A program made the position numbers and the translations under genes. From an uncultured Oscillospiraceae bacterium (lineage in GTDB: Bacteria > Bacillota > Clostridia > Oscillospirales > Oscillospiraceae): 64,000 nt of DNA. The notes under the pieces were generated by a model, which was not told where the DNA came from, ran no database searches, and saw only the letters and a list, made by a program, of their open reading frames with translations. Shown piece after piece: positions 1 to 8,301 of this stretch (the first letter of the stretch is position 1; each line of letters begins with the position of its first letter). The DNA is taken from positions 1 through 64,000 of the forward strand of contig CAKUMO010000014.1 in the NCBI GenBank assembly GCA_934667815.1, in the 5' to 3' direction.

Positions 1-76
<76 letters not shown>

Positions 77-80
77 GAAA

Positions 81-109
81 AACGCACTTGCTTTTGCAAG
101 TGCGTTTTT
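81..109 (+). terminator. Intrinsic terminator of tRNA-Trp
   Basis: An 11-bp perfect stem (81-91 with 96-106) with a TTTT loop runs into a T tract. It lies five bases after the tRNA CCA end. Confidence 0.92.
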
Positions 110-170
110 CACTGAATTCCCATCGGCTTGTGCGAATTTATAGTGACTCAGCATCGAAGGAGGGTCCTGT

Positions 171-599
171 ATGATCTATACCCCGATGACGAAGAAGGCG
201 ATGCGTCTGGCCTTTGACGCGCACAAAGATCAGGTCGATAAAAGCGGCCTTCCGTATGTGTTTCATCCGCTTCATCTTGCCGAGCAGATGCAGACGGAGG
301 AGACCGTCACGGCTGCGCTTTTGCATGATGTTGTTGAGGACACGGACTATTCGCTTCGTGATTTGACTGAAATGGGGTTTCCGAAGCCCGTCATGGATGC
401 GCTGGCGCTGCTGACGCACGACCCGAGCGTTCCTTACTTGGACTATGTTGCAAAAATCAAGGAAAATCCCATTGCCCGCGCCGTGAAGCTGGCCGACCTT
501 CGCCATAACAGCAATACGACGCGCCTTGAAACCGTCGATGCAAAGACGGAGCAGCGAATCCAAAAATATCAGGCGGCGATTGCGCTGCTTGAAAAATAA
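171..599 (+). CDS. Small HD-domain hydrolase, SpoT/MESH1-like
   Basis: This 142-residue protein consists of little more than one HD metal-dependent phosphohydrolase domain of the kind found at the N terminus of RelA/SpoT. Visible motifs are FHPLHL (first His), LLHDVVEDT (the HD pair with the ED that follows in SpoT-type hydrolases) and VKLADLRHNS (last metal-binding Asp). There is no synthetase, TGS or ACT domain, so it resembles the stand-alone small alarmone hydrolases, and ppGpp or a related nucleotide is the likely but unproven substrate. A strong AAGGAGG lies about 10 bases before the ATG. It stands alone between two terminators. Confidence 0.85.
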   Translation: MIYTPMTKKAMRLAFDAHKDQVDKSGLPYVFHPLHLAEQMQTEETVTAALLHDVVEDTDYSLRDLTEMGFPKPVMDALALLTHDPSVPYLDYVAKIKENPIARAVKLADLRHNSNTTRLETVDAKTEQRIQKYQAAIALLEK

Positions 600-600
600 C

Positions 601-636
601 CAAACGCCGTCGGTTTTTGCGAACCGACGGCGTTTG
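601..636. terminator. Bidirectional terminator between converging genes
   Basis: A 15-bp perfect stem (601-615 with 622-636) lies between the HD hydrolase on plus and the XRE gene that ends at 647 on minus. T-rich bases lie in and after the hairpin, so it can serve both strands. Confidence 0.8.
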
Positions 637-646
637 ACTTGTGAAA

Positions 647-856
647 TCAGAAATCCATAAATTCCGAGAGCGACATTCCGAACACCTGTGCAAATTTGCG
701 CAGTGTGCCGATGTGCGGCGCCTTGGTCTGCGCCCGGACGATCTTTTCCACCGTCGGAAGGTGGACACCGCTTGCATCGGCCAGCGCCTCGAGCGTCATG
801 GAATGCTCACGGCAAAGCTCCTGAATGCGTTTTGCGCAAAGCTCGGCATATTCCAT
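647..856 (-). CDS. Small XRE-family DNA-binding regulator
   Basis: A 69-residue single-domain helix-turn-helix protein. The recognition region reads MTLEALADASGVHLPTVEKI, followed by the typical IGTLRKFAQVFGMSLSEF end seen in Cro/C1-type domains. It has no sensor domain. AAGGAGG lies 8 bases before the ATG. The next gene upstream on the same strand (984-1226) encodes a paralogue with the same layout, so the two may form a small co-transcribed pair. The target is unknown. Confidence 0.85.
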   Translation of the reverse strand: MEYAELCAKRIQELCREHSMTLEALADASGVHLPTVEKIVRAQTKAPHIGTLRKFAQVFGMSLSEFMDF

Positions 857-983
857 CGGTCATCCTCCTTTTCAAAGGTGAAGTTGAGAAACTGTGCGAG
901 GGTCGTGTTGAAAATCGAGACGACATGGTGCGCTGTTGAATGCACCGGAGAGAAAACTTGAAATACTGCGCAGAGAGAATCCG

Positions 984-1226
984 TCAGCGAATTTCCTGCT
1001 CCAGCGCATCAAACTCCGGGGTGGAGAAGAATTCACCCAGCGTGATGCCGAGTCCGTCACAGAGCAGCTTGATCGTCAGGAGCTTGGGATTCTGGCTTTT
1101 GCCGTAGAGAATATTTTTAATGCTCGAGGGCGGCAGCGCGCTGAGCGCGGCCAGACGATTGATGCTGATCCCACGCTCTCCGCAGAGCTGGAGTATGCGG
1201 TTTTTGACCGCTGCGACCGTGTCCAT
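984..1226 (-). CDS. Small XRE-family DNA-binding regulator
   Basis: An 80-residue single-domain HTH protein: ISINRLAALSALPPSSIKNI is the helix-turn-helix and LLTIKLLCDGLGITLGEFF closes the domain. It is a diverged paralogue of the 647-856 product. Its ribosome binding site is poor (GAGG about 13 bases upstream). The region upstream (1241-1309) carries an inverted repeat and a direct repeat that may be its own operators. Confidence 0.85.
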   Translation of the reverse strand: MDTVAAVKNRILQLCGERGISINRLAALSALPPSSIKNILYGKSQNPKLLTIKLLCDGLGITLGEFFSTPEFDALEQEIR

Positions 1227-1240
1227 CTGAAGTTCACATC

Positions 1241-1309
1241 CTCACTGTTTTTATTAGCATATCCAAAAACAGTGAGCAAAGTAGGCTACACAAACTACTA
1301 TTAGGCTAC
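1241..1309. promoter_or_regulatory. Candidate operator region of the XRE gene
   Basis: A 12-bp perfect inverted repeat, CTCACTGTTTTT at 1241-1252 and its complement at 1265-1276, is followed by the direct repeat TAGGCTAC at 1282-1289 and 1302-1309, spaced 20 bp, or about two helical turns. Both sit upstream of the minus-strand XRE gene, where an autoregulatory operator is expected. No clean -35/-10 pair was found. Binding is inferred. Confidence 0.5.
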
Positions 1310-1320
1310 GCATAGACCAA

Positions 1321-1366
1321 AACGGCCCGCTCAGTGCATTTCGCACCAAGCGGGCCGCGTTTTTTT
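1321..1366. terminator. Bidirectional terminator after metG
   Basis: A GC-rich stem (CGGCCCGCT at the left, AGCGGGCCG at the right) has seven Ts on the plus side and a TTTT on the minus side. It sits just after the metG stop codon on minus. Confidence 0.8.
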
Positions 1367-1371
1367 GACAT

Positions 1372-3321
1372 TTACACCAGCCGTGAACCGGCAGGAATCT
1401 TGTCGTCCAGCATGATGAGATTCAGCTTGTCGCCGCGTTCGGCCGACAGCAACATGCCGCAGGACTCTTGCCCCATCATCTTGCGCGGCGGCAGATTCGT
1501 CACCGCGACGAGGGTCTTGCCGAGCAGTTCCTCGGGCTTGTAGTACTTTGCAATGCCGGAGAGGATCTGACGCGGTGTGCCGGTGCCGTCGTCCAGCGTG
1601 AATTTCAAGAGCTTTTCGGACTTTTTGACGTTCTCGCAGGTCAGAACCTTCACGACCGTCATTTCGACCTTGCAGAATTCATCAAAGCTGACGGGCGGCA
1701 GCGGCTCGGGCAGGGGAGCCTCCTCGGGTGCTTTTTTGGCCTTTTCCAGTTCCTCCAGCTCTTTGAGCTCCTTTTCCAGATCGATGCGCGGGAACAGCGC
1801 CGGACCGTTCTGCACGCTTGCGGTCGTGGACAGACCGCCGAAGGCGCACAGACTGTTCCAATCCGTGTGTTCTGCACCGATGCGGCGGAGAATTTCCTCT
1901 GCGGTCTGCGGCATGAATGGCAGCAGCATTCCTGCGCAAAGGCGGATGGTTTCCAGCAACTGATACATTACGCGGGCAAGACGCGGACGGTTGACCTCGT
2001 CCTTGGCCAGCACCCACGGCGCGGTCTCGTCGATATACTTATTTGCACGGGAAACAACGGTGAAGATCTCAGTCAGTGCGTTGTGGAACATATAATGCTC
2101 CATCTGCGCCTCGTAGCGCTCATGCAGGGAGCTGGCGAGATTCCTCAGCTCGTCGTCCTGCTCGGGGCAGGTGAGCTGCTCTGCCGGAAGCGTGCCGCCG
2201 AAGTACTTCTGCACCATGGCGACCGTGCGGGAGACGAGGTTGCCAAGATCGTTTGCAAGGTCAGTGTTGATGCAGGAGATCAGAAGCTCGTTGGAGAAAT
2301 TTCCGTCGGAGCCGAAGGGGAAGCTGCGCAGCAGGAAGAAGCGCAGTGCATCCGTGCCGTAGCGCTCAGCCAGCAGATAGGGATCGACGATGTTGCCCTT
2401 GGACTTGGACATTTTGCCGCCGTCGAGCAGCAGCCAGCCGTGACCAAAGACCTTTTTCGGCAGCGGCATACCCATGCTCATGAGCATGGCAGGCCAGATA
2501 ATGGAGTGGAAACGCACGATCTCCTTGCCGACAAAATGCACGTCCGCCGGCCAGAATTCATCGTAATCGTGGTACTTTTCGTTCAGGAAGCCCAGCGCGG
2601 TGGTGTAGTTGAACAGTGCGTCCACCCAAACATAGACCACATGACCGGGGTCAAAGTCCACGGGGATGCCCCATTTGAAGCTCGTGCGCGAGACGCAGAG
2701 ATCCTCCAGACCGGGGTCGATGAAATTCTTGACCATCTCGTTGACGCGGCTGCGCGGCTCGAGGAAATCGGTGTTCAGCAGCAGATCGCGCACAGGCTGT
2801 GCGTACTTGGAAAGACGGAAGAAATAGGCTTCCTCCTCGGCGGGCTGGCACTCGCGGCCACAGTCCGGGCACTTGCCGTCCTTGAGCTGGCTGGCTGTCC
2901 AGAAGGACTCGCAGGGCGTGCAGTACATGCCCTTGTAGGTGCCCTTGTAGATGTCGCCGTTTTCATACATTTTGCGGAAGATTTTCTGCACGGATTCGAC
3001 GTGGTAATCATCCGTCGTGCGGATGAAGCGGTCGTTGGAAATGTTCATCAGCTTCCAAAGATCGAGCACGCCCTTCTCGCCGGTGACGATACGATCGACG
3101 TATTCCTTCGGCGTGACGCCCGCGGCGGCGGCCTTGGTCTCGATCTTCTGGCCGTGCTCGTCAGTACCGGTAAGGAACATCACGTCGTAGCCGCGCAGAC
3201 GCTTGTAACGCGCCATGGTATCGGTCGCAACGGTGCAGTAGGTGTGGCCGATGTGCAGCTTATCCGAGGGATAGTAGATCGGCGTGGTGATATAGAACTT
3301 TTTCTTGCAGGAATCGCACAT
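1372..3321 (-). CDS. metG: Methionyl-tRNA synthetase
   Basis: Class I synthetase that charges tRNA-Met, about 649 residues, the usual length for the form with a C-terminal tRNA-binding domain. In order: the LHIGH signature near residue 23, a zinc knuckle (CTPCESF and CPDCGREC) near 135-155, the GGKMSKSKGN loop near 302, the anticodon-binding helical domain, a charged linker (KELEELEKAKKAPEEAPLPE) and an EMAPII/Trbp111-type OB domain at the C terminus. The start at 3321 (MCDSCKKKF) has AGAAGG 8 bases upstream; an in-frame ATG at 3339 lies three bases from the stop of the vanZ-like gene and lacks its own site. It is probably co-transcribed with that gene. Confidence 0.97.
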   Translation of the reverse strand: MCDSCKKKFYITTPIYYPSDKLHIGHTYCTVATDTMARYKRLRGYDVMFLTGTDEHGQKIETKAAAAGVTPKEYVDRIVTGEKGVLDLWKLMNISNDRFIRTTDDYHVESVQKIFRKMYENGDIYKGTYKGMYCTPCESFWTASQLKDGKCPDCGRECQPAEEEAYFFRLSKYAQPVRDLLLNTDFLEPRSRVNEMVKNFIDPGLEDLCVSRTSFKWGIPVDFDPGHVVYVWVDALFNYTTALGFLNEKYHDYDEFWPADVHFVGKEIVRFHSIIWPAMLMSMGMPLPKKVFGHGWLLLDGGKMSKSKGNIVDPYLLAERYGTDALRFFLLRSFPFGSDGNFSNELLISCINTDLANDLGNLVSRTVAMVQKYFGGTLPAEQLTCPEQDDELRNLASSLHERYEAQMEHYMFHNALTEIFTVVSRANKYIDETAPWVLAKDEVNRPRLARVMYQLLETIRLCAGMLLPFMPQTAEEILRRIGAEHTDWNSLCAFGGLSTTASVQNGPALFPRIDLEKELKELEELEKAKKAPEEAPLPEPLPPVSFDEFCKVEMTVVKVLTCENVKKSEKLLKFTLDDGTGTPRQILSGIAKYYKPEELLGKTLVAVTNLPPRKMMGQESCGMLLSAERGDKLNLIMLDDKIPAGSRLV

Positions 3322-3342
3322 ATCAGAACCTTCTTTCATGAA

Positions 3343-3753
3343 TTAACGTCTTTTGATCGCGGAGATGAGCCACATCAGCAAAATTCCGGCCATCGCACCG
3401 GCGCCGTCCACCCAGATGTCGCTGATCTGCGCCAGACGGTCAACGGCAAAAATCTTGATCGTCTCGTCGCACAGCGCGGTGAACAGGCAGAAGAACATCG
3501 GCTTGAAGATCGTGAATTTTCTGGCGTAGCAGAACGTGCCGGTCATCAAAAAGCCCAGCAGGAAATACTCGATGAAGTGCGCGGCGCGGCGCAGAACGCT
3601 GTGCGTCAGCCAAGGAAAGATCACGTTGGCCAGCGCAAGCACGCCGTTGCTTTCGGCATAGCTGGCGTCGCCCGGCAGAAACGCCTGCAGGAGCACCATA
3701 GCCAGCCAAAGAAGGGTGAGGATCAAAAAGGTGCGGAATTTGTAATGCTTCAT
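3343..3753 (-). CDS. VanZ-like membrane protein
   Basis: A 136-residue integral membrane protein with about four hydrophobic segments. The VanZ signature is visible as HSVLRRAAHFIEYFLLGFL and, near the C terminus, DIWVDGAGAMAGI. VanZ homologues are linked to teicoplanin resistance in enterococci, but most genomic copies are of unknown function. It is the first gene of a two-gene unit with metG and stands behind a near-consensus promoter. Confidence 0.85.
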   Translation of the reverse strand: MKHYKFRTFLILTLLWLAMVLLQAFLPGDASYAESNGVLALANVIFPWLTHSVLRRAAHFIEYFLLGFLMTGTFCYARKFTIFKPMFFCLFTALCDETIKIFAVDRLAQISDIWVDGAGAMAGILLMWLISAIKRR

Positions 3754-3789
3754 AACGTCCTCCCGGCGCGAACGCGCCCATTTGAACTA

Positions 3790-3818
3790 ATTATAACACA
3801 AAAGCGCGGCATTTGCAA
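3790..3818 (-). promoter_or_regulatory. Sigma-A promoter of vanZ-like/metG
   Basis: On the minus strand TTGCAA (3813-3818) and TATAAT (3790-3795) are separated by 17 bp. The -10 lies about 37 bases before the start codon. Confidence 0.75.
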
Positions 3819-4220
3819 TCCTTTGACGCGAGATGCGGCGGGATTCCCCGTTTTTTCGGCGGACTGTGGAAAATCTACAAATTTTTTACCCGCACGGCGG
3901 GGAGAACCGGACGAATACCGAAGAAAAGACCTTTAATATGCCCCAAATCGTTGCATGACGGTCAGGCCGGCCGGAACAAAATGGGCGATTTTCCGTGCAA
4001 ATCGCGCGGGGATGTCTGCCATAACCACGAATCCTTGCGCTTTGACCTGTGCGCGGGTGAAAAACAGCGCCTATGGTGAAAATGCCGAATTTGCCCTCGA
4101 AATTTGTGCGGAAAATCTCCGCAGATTCTAGCTTTCCCGGCTCGATTTATGATATAATGTAGGCTGCATCGTTGTATGCTTTGAATTTGATCAAATCCTG
4201 TTGAATTGGGGTTTTCCTAT
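3819..4220. other. Intergenic region, about 400 bp, no gene seen
   Basis: This lies between divergent vanZ-like and the U32 peptidase. A short plus-strand open frame (3813-4079) has no ribosome binding site and no recognisable domain, so I do not call it. Near the right end TATAAT at 4153-4158, about 60 bases before the U32 start, is a likely -10; its -35 is weak. No known RNA family was recognised. Confidence 0.5.
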
Positions 4221-6305
4221 ATGCTCGAACTGTTATCTCCCGCCGGGTCGCTCGACGCGCTGCACGCTGCCGTCTGCAACGGGGCCAATGCAGTTTACCT
4301 CGGCGCGGATGCTTTTAATGCGCGCAGCGGTGCGCGAAATTTCACGCTGGAGGAGCTGCCGGACGTCGTGCGCTACTGCCATGTGCGCGGCGTGGCCGTC
4401 CATTTGACCCTCAATACCCTTGTCACCGACCGCGAAATGCCGCACGCGGCGGAGTATATTGCCGCAGCCGCACGAGCGGGGGTGGACGCCTTCATCGTGC
4501 AGGATCTTGGCATCGTGTCATTGTGCAGACAGATCGCGCCCAAGGTCGCGCTGCACGCCTCGACGCAGATGAGCCTGCATTCTCTCGAGGGCGTGCGGCA
4601 GGCTGCGCAGATGGGCATTTCCCGTGCGGTGCTGGCGCGTGAGCTTCCGCGTGACCTGATCGCGTTTATCTGCCGCAACAGCCCGATCGAGATCGAGGTG
4701 TTCGTTCACGGTGCGCTTTGTATGTGCTATTCCGGGCAATGCTATATGTCTTCCGTCATCGGTCGCCGTTCCGGCAACCGAGGCCAGTGCGCACAGCCCT
4801 GCCGCCTGCCCTACGGCTACGACCGCTTTGAGGAAAAGTACCCCCTGAGCCTGCGCGATAACTGCCTGATCCGCTATTTGTCCGAGCTGGAACGCATGGG
4901 CGTGGCCAGCATCAAGCTCGAGGGACGCATGAAGCGCCCGGAGTACGTCGCCACCGTTACGGGTATTTACCGCCGCGCGCTTGACGGCGAGGGCATCGGT
5001 CGCGAACAGATGGAGATGCTGCGTGCCGCGTTTTCCCGTCAGGGCTTTACGCAGAGCTATTACGAGGGCGCGCCGGGACGGCAGATGTTCGGCGTTCGTC
5101 AGCCGGAGCAGGAGAACAAGGCGCTCCAGCAGGCCGCCCGCGCGACTTACGAGGGCATTGAGCCGCAGCGCGTGCCGGTGCAGTTTTATGCCATTGTCGC
5201 GCACGGACAGAATCTCATGGTCGCTGCACAGGACGCCAACGGCAATATCTGCAAGGCGCAGGGCGCACCTCCGCAGGAGGCCGAGCGCCGTGCCGTGACC
5301 TCCGAGGAGTTGGCCGCGCGGCTGGCCAAGACGGGCGGAACGCCGTATTACTGCCAGTCGGTGCGCAGTGTGGTCGATCCGGGACTGAGCGTTCCGGCTT
5401 CCGAGCTGAACCGGCTGCGCCGCGAGGTGCTGTCGCACCTTTCCGCCGTGCGCGGCCGCACCGATGCGACGGAGATCGGCGTATATCACGAGCCGACAAA
5501 GTTCTCCGGGCAGAAGGGGCAGCCTGCGCTGACCGTGAGTGTGCTGAAAACCTCACAGATCACACCGCAGCTCCTGAGGCTCAGGCCGGCGATGCTCTAT
5601 GTTCCGGTCTCGGAGCTTATGGAGGATCCTGCCTATTTCCGCAAGCTGGCCAAGGAGCAGCCACTTGCAGCGACGCTCCCGCGCGTCATCCGCGACGACG
5701 AGACGCGCAAGCTGCTCGGCATTCTGGATACTGTCTCGGACATGGGCATCCGCCGCGTGCTGACGGGCAACCTCGGGCATCTGCCGCTGGTACTGTCCCG
5801 TGGTCTGGAGCCCGCGGCGGACTTCGGCATGAACGTCTTTAATTCCCGCGCGATGGAGCAGCTTCGCCATTTGGGCTTTGTGTCCGCGACGGCTTCGTTC
5901 GAGCTTTCACTGCCGCAGCTGCGCGATCTTTCCAAACCGCTGCCGACGGAGATGATCGTCTACGGTCGTCTGCCGCTGATGCTCACGGAAAACTGCCTTA
6001 TCAAAAACCGCACCGGCGCGTGCACCTGCCATGCAGGTCCTGTCAAGCTCATCGACCGTATGGGCGAGGAATTTCGTGTCGTGCGCGACTGCGGCACCTG
6101 CCGCAGCGTGATTCTCAACGGAAAAAAGCTGTATTTACTGGATAAAAAAGAAAACGTCCGCAAAATCGGGCTTTGGGCGCTGCGCCTGTCCTTCACCACG
6201 GAGAACACCGGCGAGGTCAACGGCGTCCTGTCTGCGTGGCAGGGCGGGGCGGCCTTCGACCCCGGTGCCTGCACGCGTGGCCTGTATCTGCGCGGCGTGG
6301 AATAA
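4221..6305 (+). CDS. Peptidase U32 family protein (RlhA/YrrO-like)
   Basis: A 694-residue member of the U32 family. The N-terminal MLELLSPAGSLDALHAAV, the repeated TIM-barrel strands, and the signature EVFVHGALCMCYSGQCYMSS followed by RSGNRGQCAQPCR are all present; the cysteines belong to the iron-sulfur-type site of this family. The second half fits the DUF3656-containing long form. Long U32 proteins in bacteria include RlhA, needed for hydroxylation of 23S rRNA C2501, so tRNA/rRNA hydroxylation is more likely than proteolysis. ATG 4221 is preferred to the TTG at 4206 because the protein then starts as its relatives do; the ribosome site (GGGG) is weak. It leads a forward run into maf and mreCD. 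Confidence 0.88.
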   Translation: MLELLSPAGSLDALHAAVCNGANAVYLGADAFNARSGARNFTLEELPDVVRYCHVRGVAVHLTLNTLVTDREMPHAAEYIAAAARAGVDAFIVQDLGIVSLCRQIAPKVALHASTQMSLHSLEGVRQAAQMGISRAVLARELPRDLIAFICRNSPIEIEVFVHGALCMCYSGQCYMSSVIGRRSGNRGQCAQPCRLPYGYDRFEEKYPLSLRDNCLIRYLSELERMGVASIKLEGRMKRPEYVATVTGIYRRALDGEGIGREQMEMLRAAFSRQGFTQSYYEGAPGRQMFGVRQPEQENKALQQAARATYEGIEPQRVPVQFYAIVAHGQNLMVAAQDANGNICKAQGAPPQEAERRAVTSEELAARLAKTGGTPYYCQSVRSVVDPGLSVPASELNRLRREVLSHLSAVRGRTDATEIGVYHEPTKFSGQKGQPALTVSVLKTSQITPQLLRLRPAMLYVPVSELMEDPAYFRKLAKEQPLAATLPRVIRDDETRKLLGILDTVSDMGIRRVLTGNLGHLPLVLSRGLEPAADFGMNVFNSRAMEQLRHLGFVSATASFELSLPQLRDLSKPLPTEMIVYGRLPLMLTENCLIKNRTGACTCHAGPVKLIDRMGEEFRVVRDCGTCRSVILNGKKLYLLDKKENVRKIGLWALRLSFTTENTGEVNGVLSAWQGGAAFDPGACTRGLYLRGVE

Positions 6306-6318
6306 ACAGGAGGTCATT

Positions 6319-6894
6319 ATGGCTATCATTCTTGCATCGAAATCCCCGCGGCGCAGTGAGCTGCTCAAGCGGATGGGTCTGGAATTTATCGTCAAGGCCA
6401 GCCGCATCGACGAAAAGATGGATCCCTTCGCACATCCGTCCGACGAGGTCGCGCGTGTCAGCCTTGCCAAGGCACAGGCTGTTCGCAAGAGCTGCGATCC
6501 GGAGGACATCATCATCAGCGCAGATACCATCGTCGTCTGTGACGGACTGATGATGGGCAAGCCGCGCTCGGAGAGCGACGCGTTTTCCATGCTGCACCGT
6601 CTGTCCGGCCGCGATCATCAGGTCATGACCGGCCTGACCGTCTTAGGGCCGGACCGCACGGAGAATCTGACGGTTACGACCACGCTGCGTTTTCGCGCGC
6701 TGTCGGATACGGAGATCCGCAACTACATCGCTACCGGCGAACCGATGGACAAGGCCGGTGCCTACGGCATCCAGGGCCTTGCCTCCATGTTTGTCGTCGG
6801 GCTGGACGGGGACTATTATAATGTGATGGGTCTGCCCATCTGCACGCTGACGCTGCTGCTGCGGCGCTTCGGCATCAGGCTGCTGGGCTGCTGA
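6319..6894 (+). CDS. maf: Maf-like nucleoside triphosphate pyrophosphatase
   Basis: A 191-residue Maf/YhdE protein that hydrolyses dTTP/UTP or modified nucleotides. The N-terminal phosphate-binding motif SKSPRRSELLKRMG, the catalytic SADTIV segment and the conserved GEPMDKAGAYGIQG are all present. CAGGAGGT lies 6 bases before the ATG. Maf next to mreBCD is a widespread bacterial arrangement linked to septum formation, and here it directly precedes mreC. Confidence 0.95.
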   Translation: MAIILASKSPRRSELLKRMGLEFIVKASRIDEKMDPFAHPSDEVARVSLAKAQAVRKSCDPEDIIISADTIVVCDGLMMGKPRSESDAFSMLHRLSGRDHQVMTGLTVLGPDRTENLTVTTTLRFRALSDTEIRNYIATGEPMDKAGAYGIQGLASMFVVGLDGDYYNVMGLPICTLTLLLRRFGIRLLGC

Positions 6895-6912
6895 GCCTGC
6901 GAGGTGAATTGA

Positions 6913-7743
6913 TTGAAACGAAAGCTATCCGGCCGCGTCAAGCTGATCCTGGTGCTGGCCGTCGTGCTGGCTGCGGCTACGGCGATTACCGCCGCGTTGT
7001 TCGGAACGGCGTGGGGAGGTAAGACCGTGCAGGCAATCCTGACGCCCCTGCGCAGCGGCGTCAGTGCGCTGACCCGTCAGGCCGAGCGTTACTATAATTA
7101 TATTTTCAACTATGAGGCGCTGGAGGCCAAGAACGCCTACCTCGAGCAGCGCATCACGCAGATGGAGGACGAGGTGCGCAGTGCCGACTCCTTGCAGCGT
7201 GAGAACGAGCGCCTGCGTGAGCTGCTCGGCCTGACCGCAGAGCACGAGGACTACAAATACTGCGCGGCTTATGTCGTCTCGTGGGATTCCTCGAACTGGA
7301 AAAGTACGTTTACCATCGGCAAGGGCACAAATTCCGGGCTGGACACCGGCATGGTCGCCATCACGGAATACGGCCAGGTCGTCGGTCTGATCACCGAGGT
7401 CGGGCGCAACTGGGCGAAGGTCACTACGGTTTTGGACACGTCGCTGGAGATCAGCGCGTGCATTGCTTCGTCGGGCTATACGGGCGTGGTACAGGGCGCG
7501 TATACCACTGGTAACGCCGGTCAGCTCCGTATGAACTATCTTCCCACGGAGGCCGTCCTGCGCAATAACGATCAGGTCGTGACCACCGGCTCGACCGTGT
7601 ATCCCAAAGATCTGATCCTTGGCTATATCGAGGATGCCGGTTTTGACGAGACGGGCGTCGCCAAGTATGCGCTGCTGCGTCCGGCTGCCAATCTGGACGA
7701 TCTGGTGCAGATTTTCGTCATTACGGACTATGTCAGCCAATAA
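6913..7743 (+). CDS. mreC: Rod shape-determining protein MreC
   Basis: A 276-residue protein with one N-terminal membrane segment (about 10-30), a coiled coil (about 65-110, KNAYLEQRITQMEDEV) and the periplasm-side/extracellular beta domain typical of MreC, with VVSWDSSNWKSTFTIGKG near its start. It scaffolds the elongasome outside the membrane. Translation starts at TTG (6913) with GAGGTG 6 bases upstream. mreB is not in this cluster. Confidence 0.95.
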   Translation: MKRKLSGRVKLILVLAVVLAAATAITAALFGTAWGGKTVQAILTPLRSGVSALTRQAERYYNYIFNYEALEAKNAYLEQRITQMEDEVRSADSLQRENERLRELLGLTAEHEDYKYCAAYVVSWDSSNWKSTFTIGKGTNSGLDTGMVAITEYGQVVGLITEVGRNWAKVTTVLDTSLEISACIASSGYTGVVQGAYTTGNAGQLRMNYLPTEAVLRNNDQVVTTGSTVYPKDLILGYIEDAGFDETGVAKYALLRPAANLDDLVQIFVITDYVSQ

Positions 7744-7764
7744 GGCTTGCAGGAGGCGCTGACT

Positions 7765-8301
7765 TTGCTGGATAAACTCTATATCACGCCGAGACAGTGG
7801 CTGCGCATCCTGCGCTGGACGATGTACAGTCTGCTGTTTCTGACTGCGCTGCTGGTGCAGACGGTTGTGCTGGGCAACCGCACCCTTTTCGGCACGCATC
7901 CGACCTTTGTGCCCATCGTCATCACCTGTGTGTGCCTGCGCGAGGGCGCGGAGCGCGGCGGACTGTTTGCGCTGCTGGCCTCGCTGTTCTGGTGCCTGTC
8001 GGGCGCAGATCAGGGGAGCCTGAGCATCTTTACACTGACGGTCGTACCGGTTCTGGGCACGGTCGTTTGCAGCGCGGTGCTCAACAACCGCTTTCTGCCT
8101 TGTCTGGCGCTCAGTTTCCTGACGCTGTGCTGCGACCAGATCCTCTGCTTTGCCGTCAAATTCTTCCTTGGACAGATGTTCGGTGCACTGTTCGTGCGGG
8201 AACTGATTCCCTGCGTTTTCGTGTCCATTCTGTGCCAGCCGCTTGTTTACTGGCTGGTCAAATGTATCGCAAAAATCGGAGCAAGCTATGAATCAACATA
8301 A
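7765..8301 (+). CDS. mreD: Rod shape-determining protein MreD
   Basis: A small polytopic membrane protein of about 178 residues with five or six hydrophobic segments, located between mreC and a class B PBP as MreD always is. I chose TTG 7765 because AGGAGG lies 8 bases before it; the TTG at 7747 would lie ahead of that site. Its end overlaps the next gene by 14 bases, which suggests coupled translation. Confidence 0.9.
   Translation: MLDKLYITPRQWLRILRWTMYSLLFLTALLVQTVVLGNRTLFGTHPTFVPIVITCVCLREGAERGGLFALLASLFWCLSGADQGSLSIFTLTVVPVLGTVVCSAVLNNRFLPCLALSFLTLCCDQILCFAVKFFLGQMFGALFVRELIPCVFVSILCQPLVYWLVKCIAKIGASYEST

Noticed and set aside
1468..3936. An 822-codon plus-strand open frame opposite metG and vanZ.
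   Set aside because: It is antisense to two clear genes, has no domain, and arises from codon bias in GC-rich coding sequence.
3960..4020. Possible SRP-like RNA (GGTCAGGCCGGCCGGAA) in the vanZ/U32 gap.
   Set aside because: The surrounding bases do not form the SRP Alu or helix 8 structure.
3813..4079. 88-codon open frame in the vanZ/U32 gap.
   Set aside because: No ribosome binding site, odd composition and no recognisable family.
4518..5489. Long antisense frames opposite the U32, MreC, PBP2, GH36 and hydrogenase genes.
   Set aside because: All are shadows of well-supported genes in the other strand.
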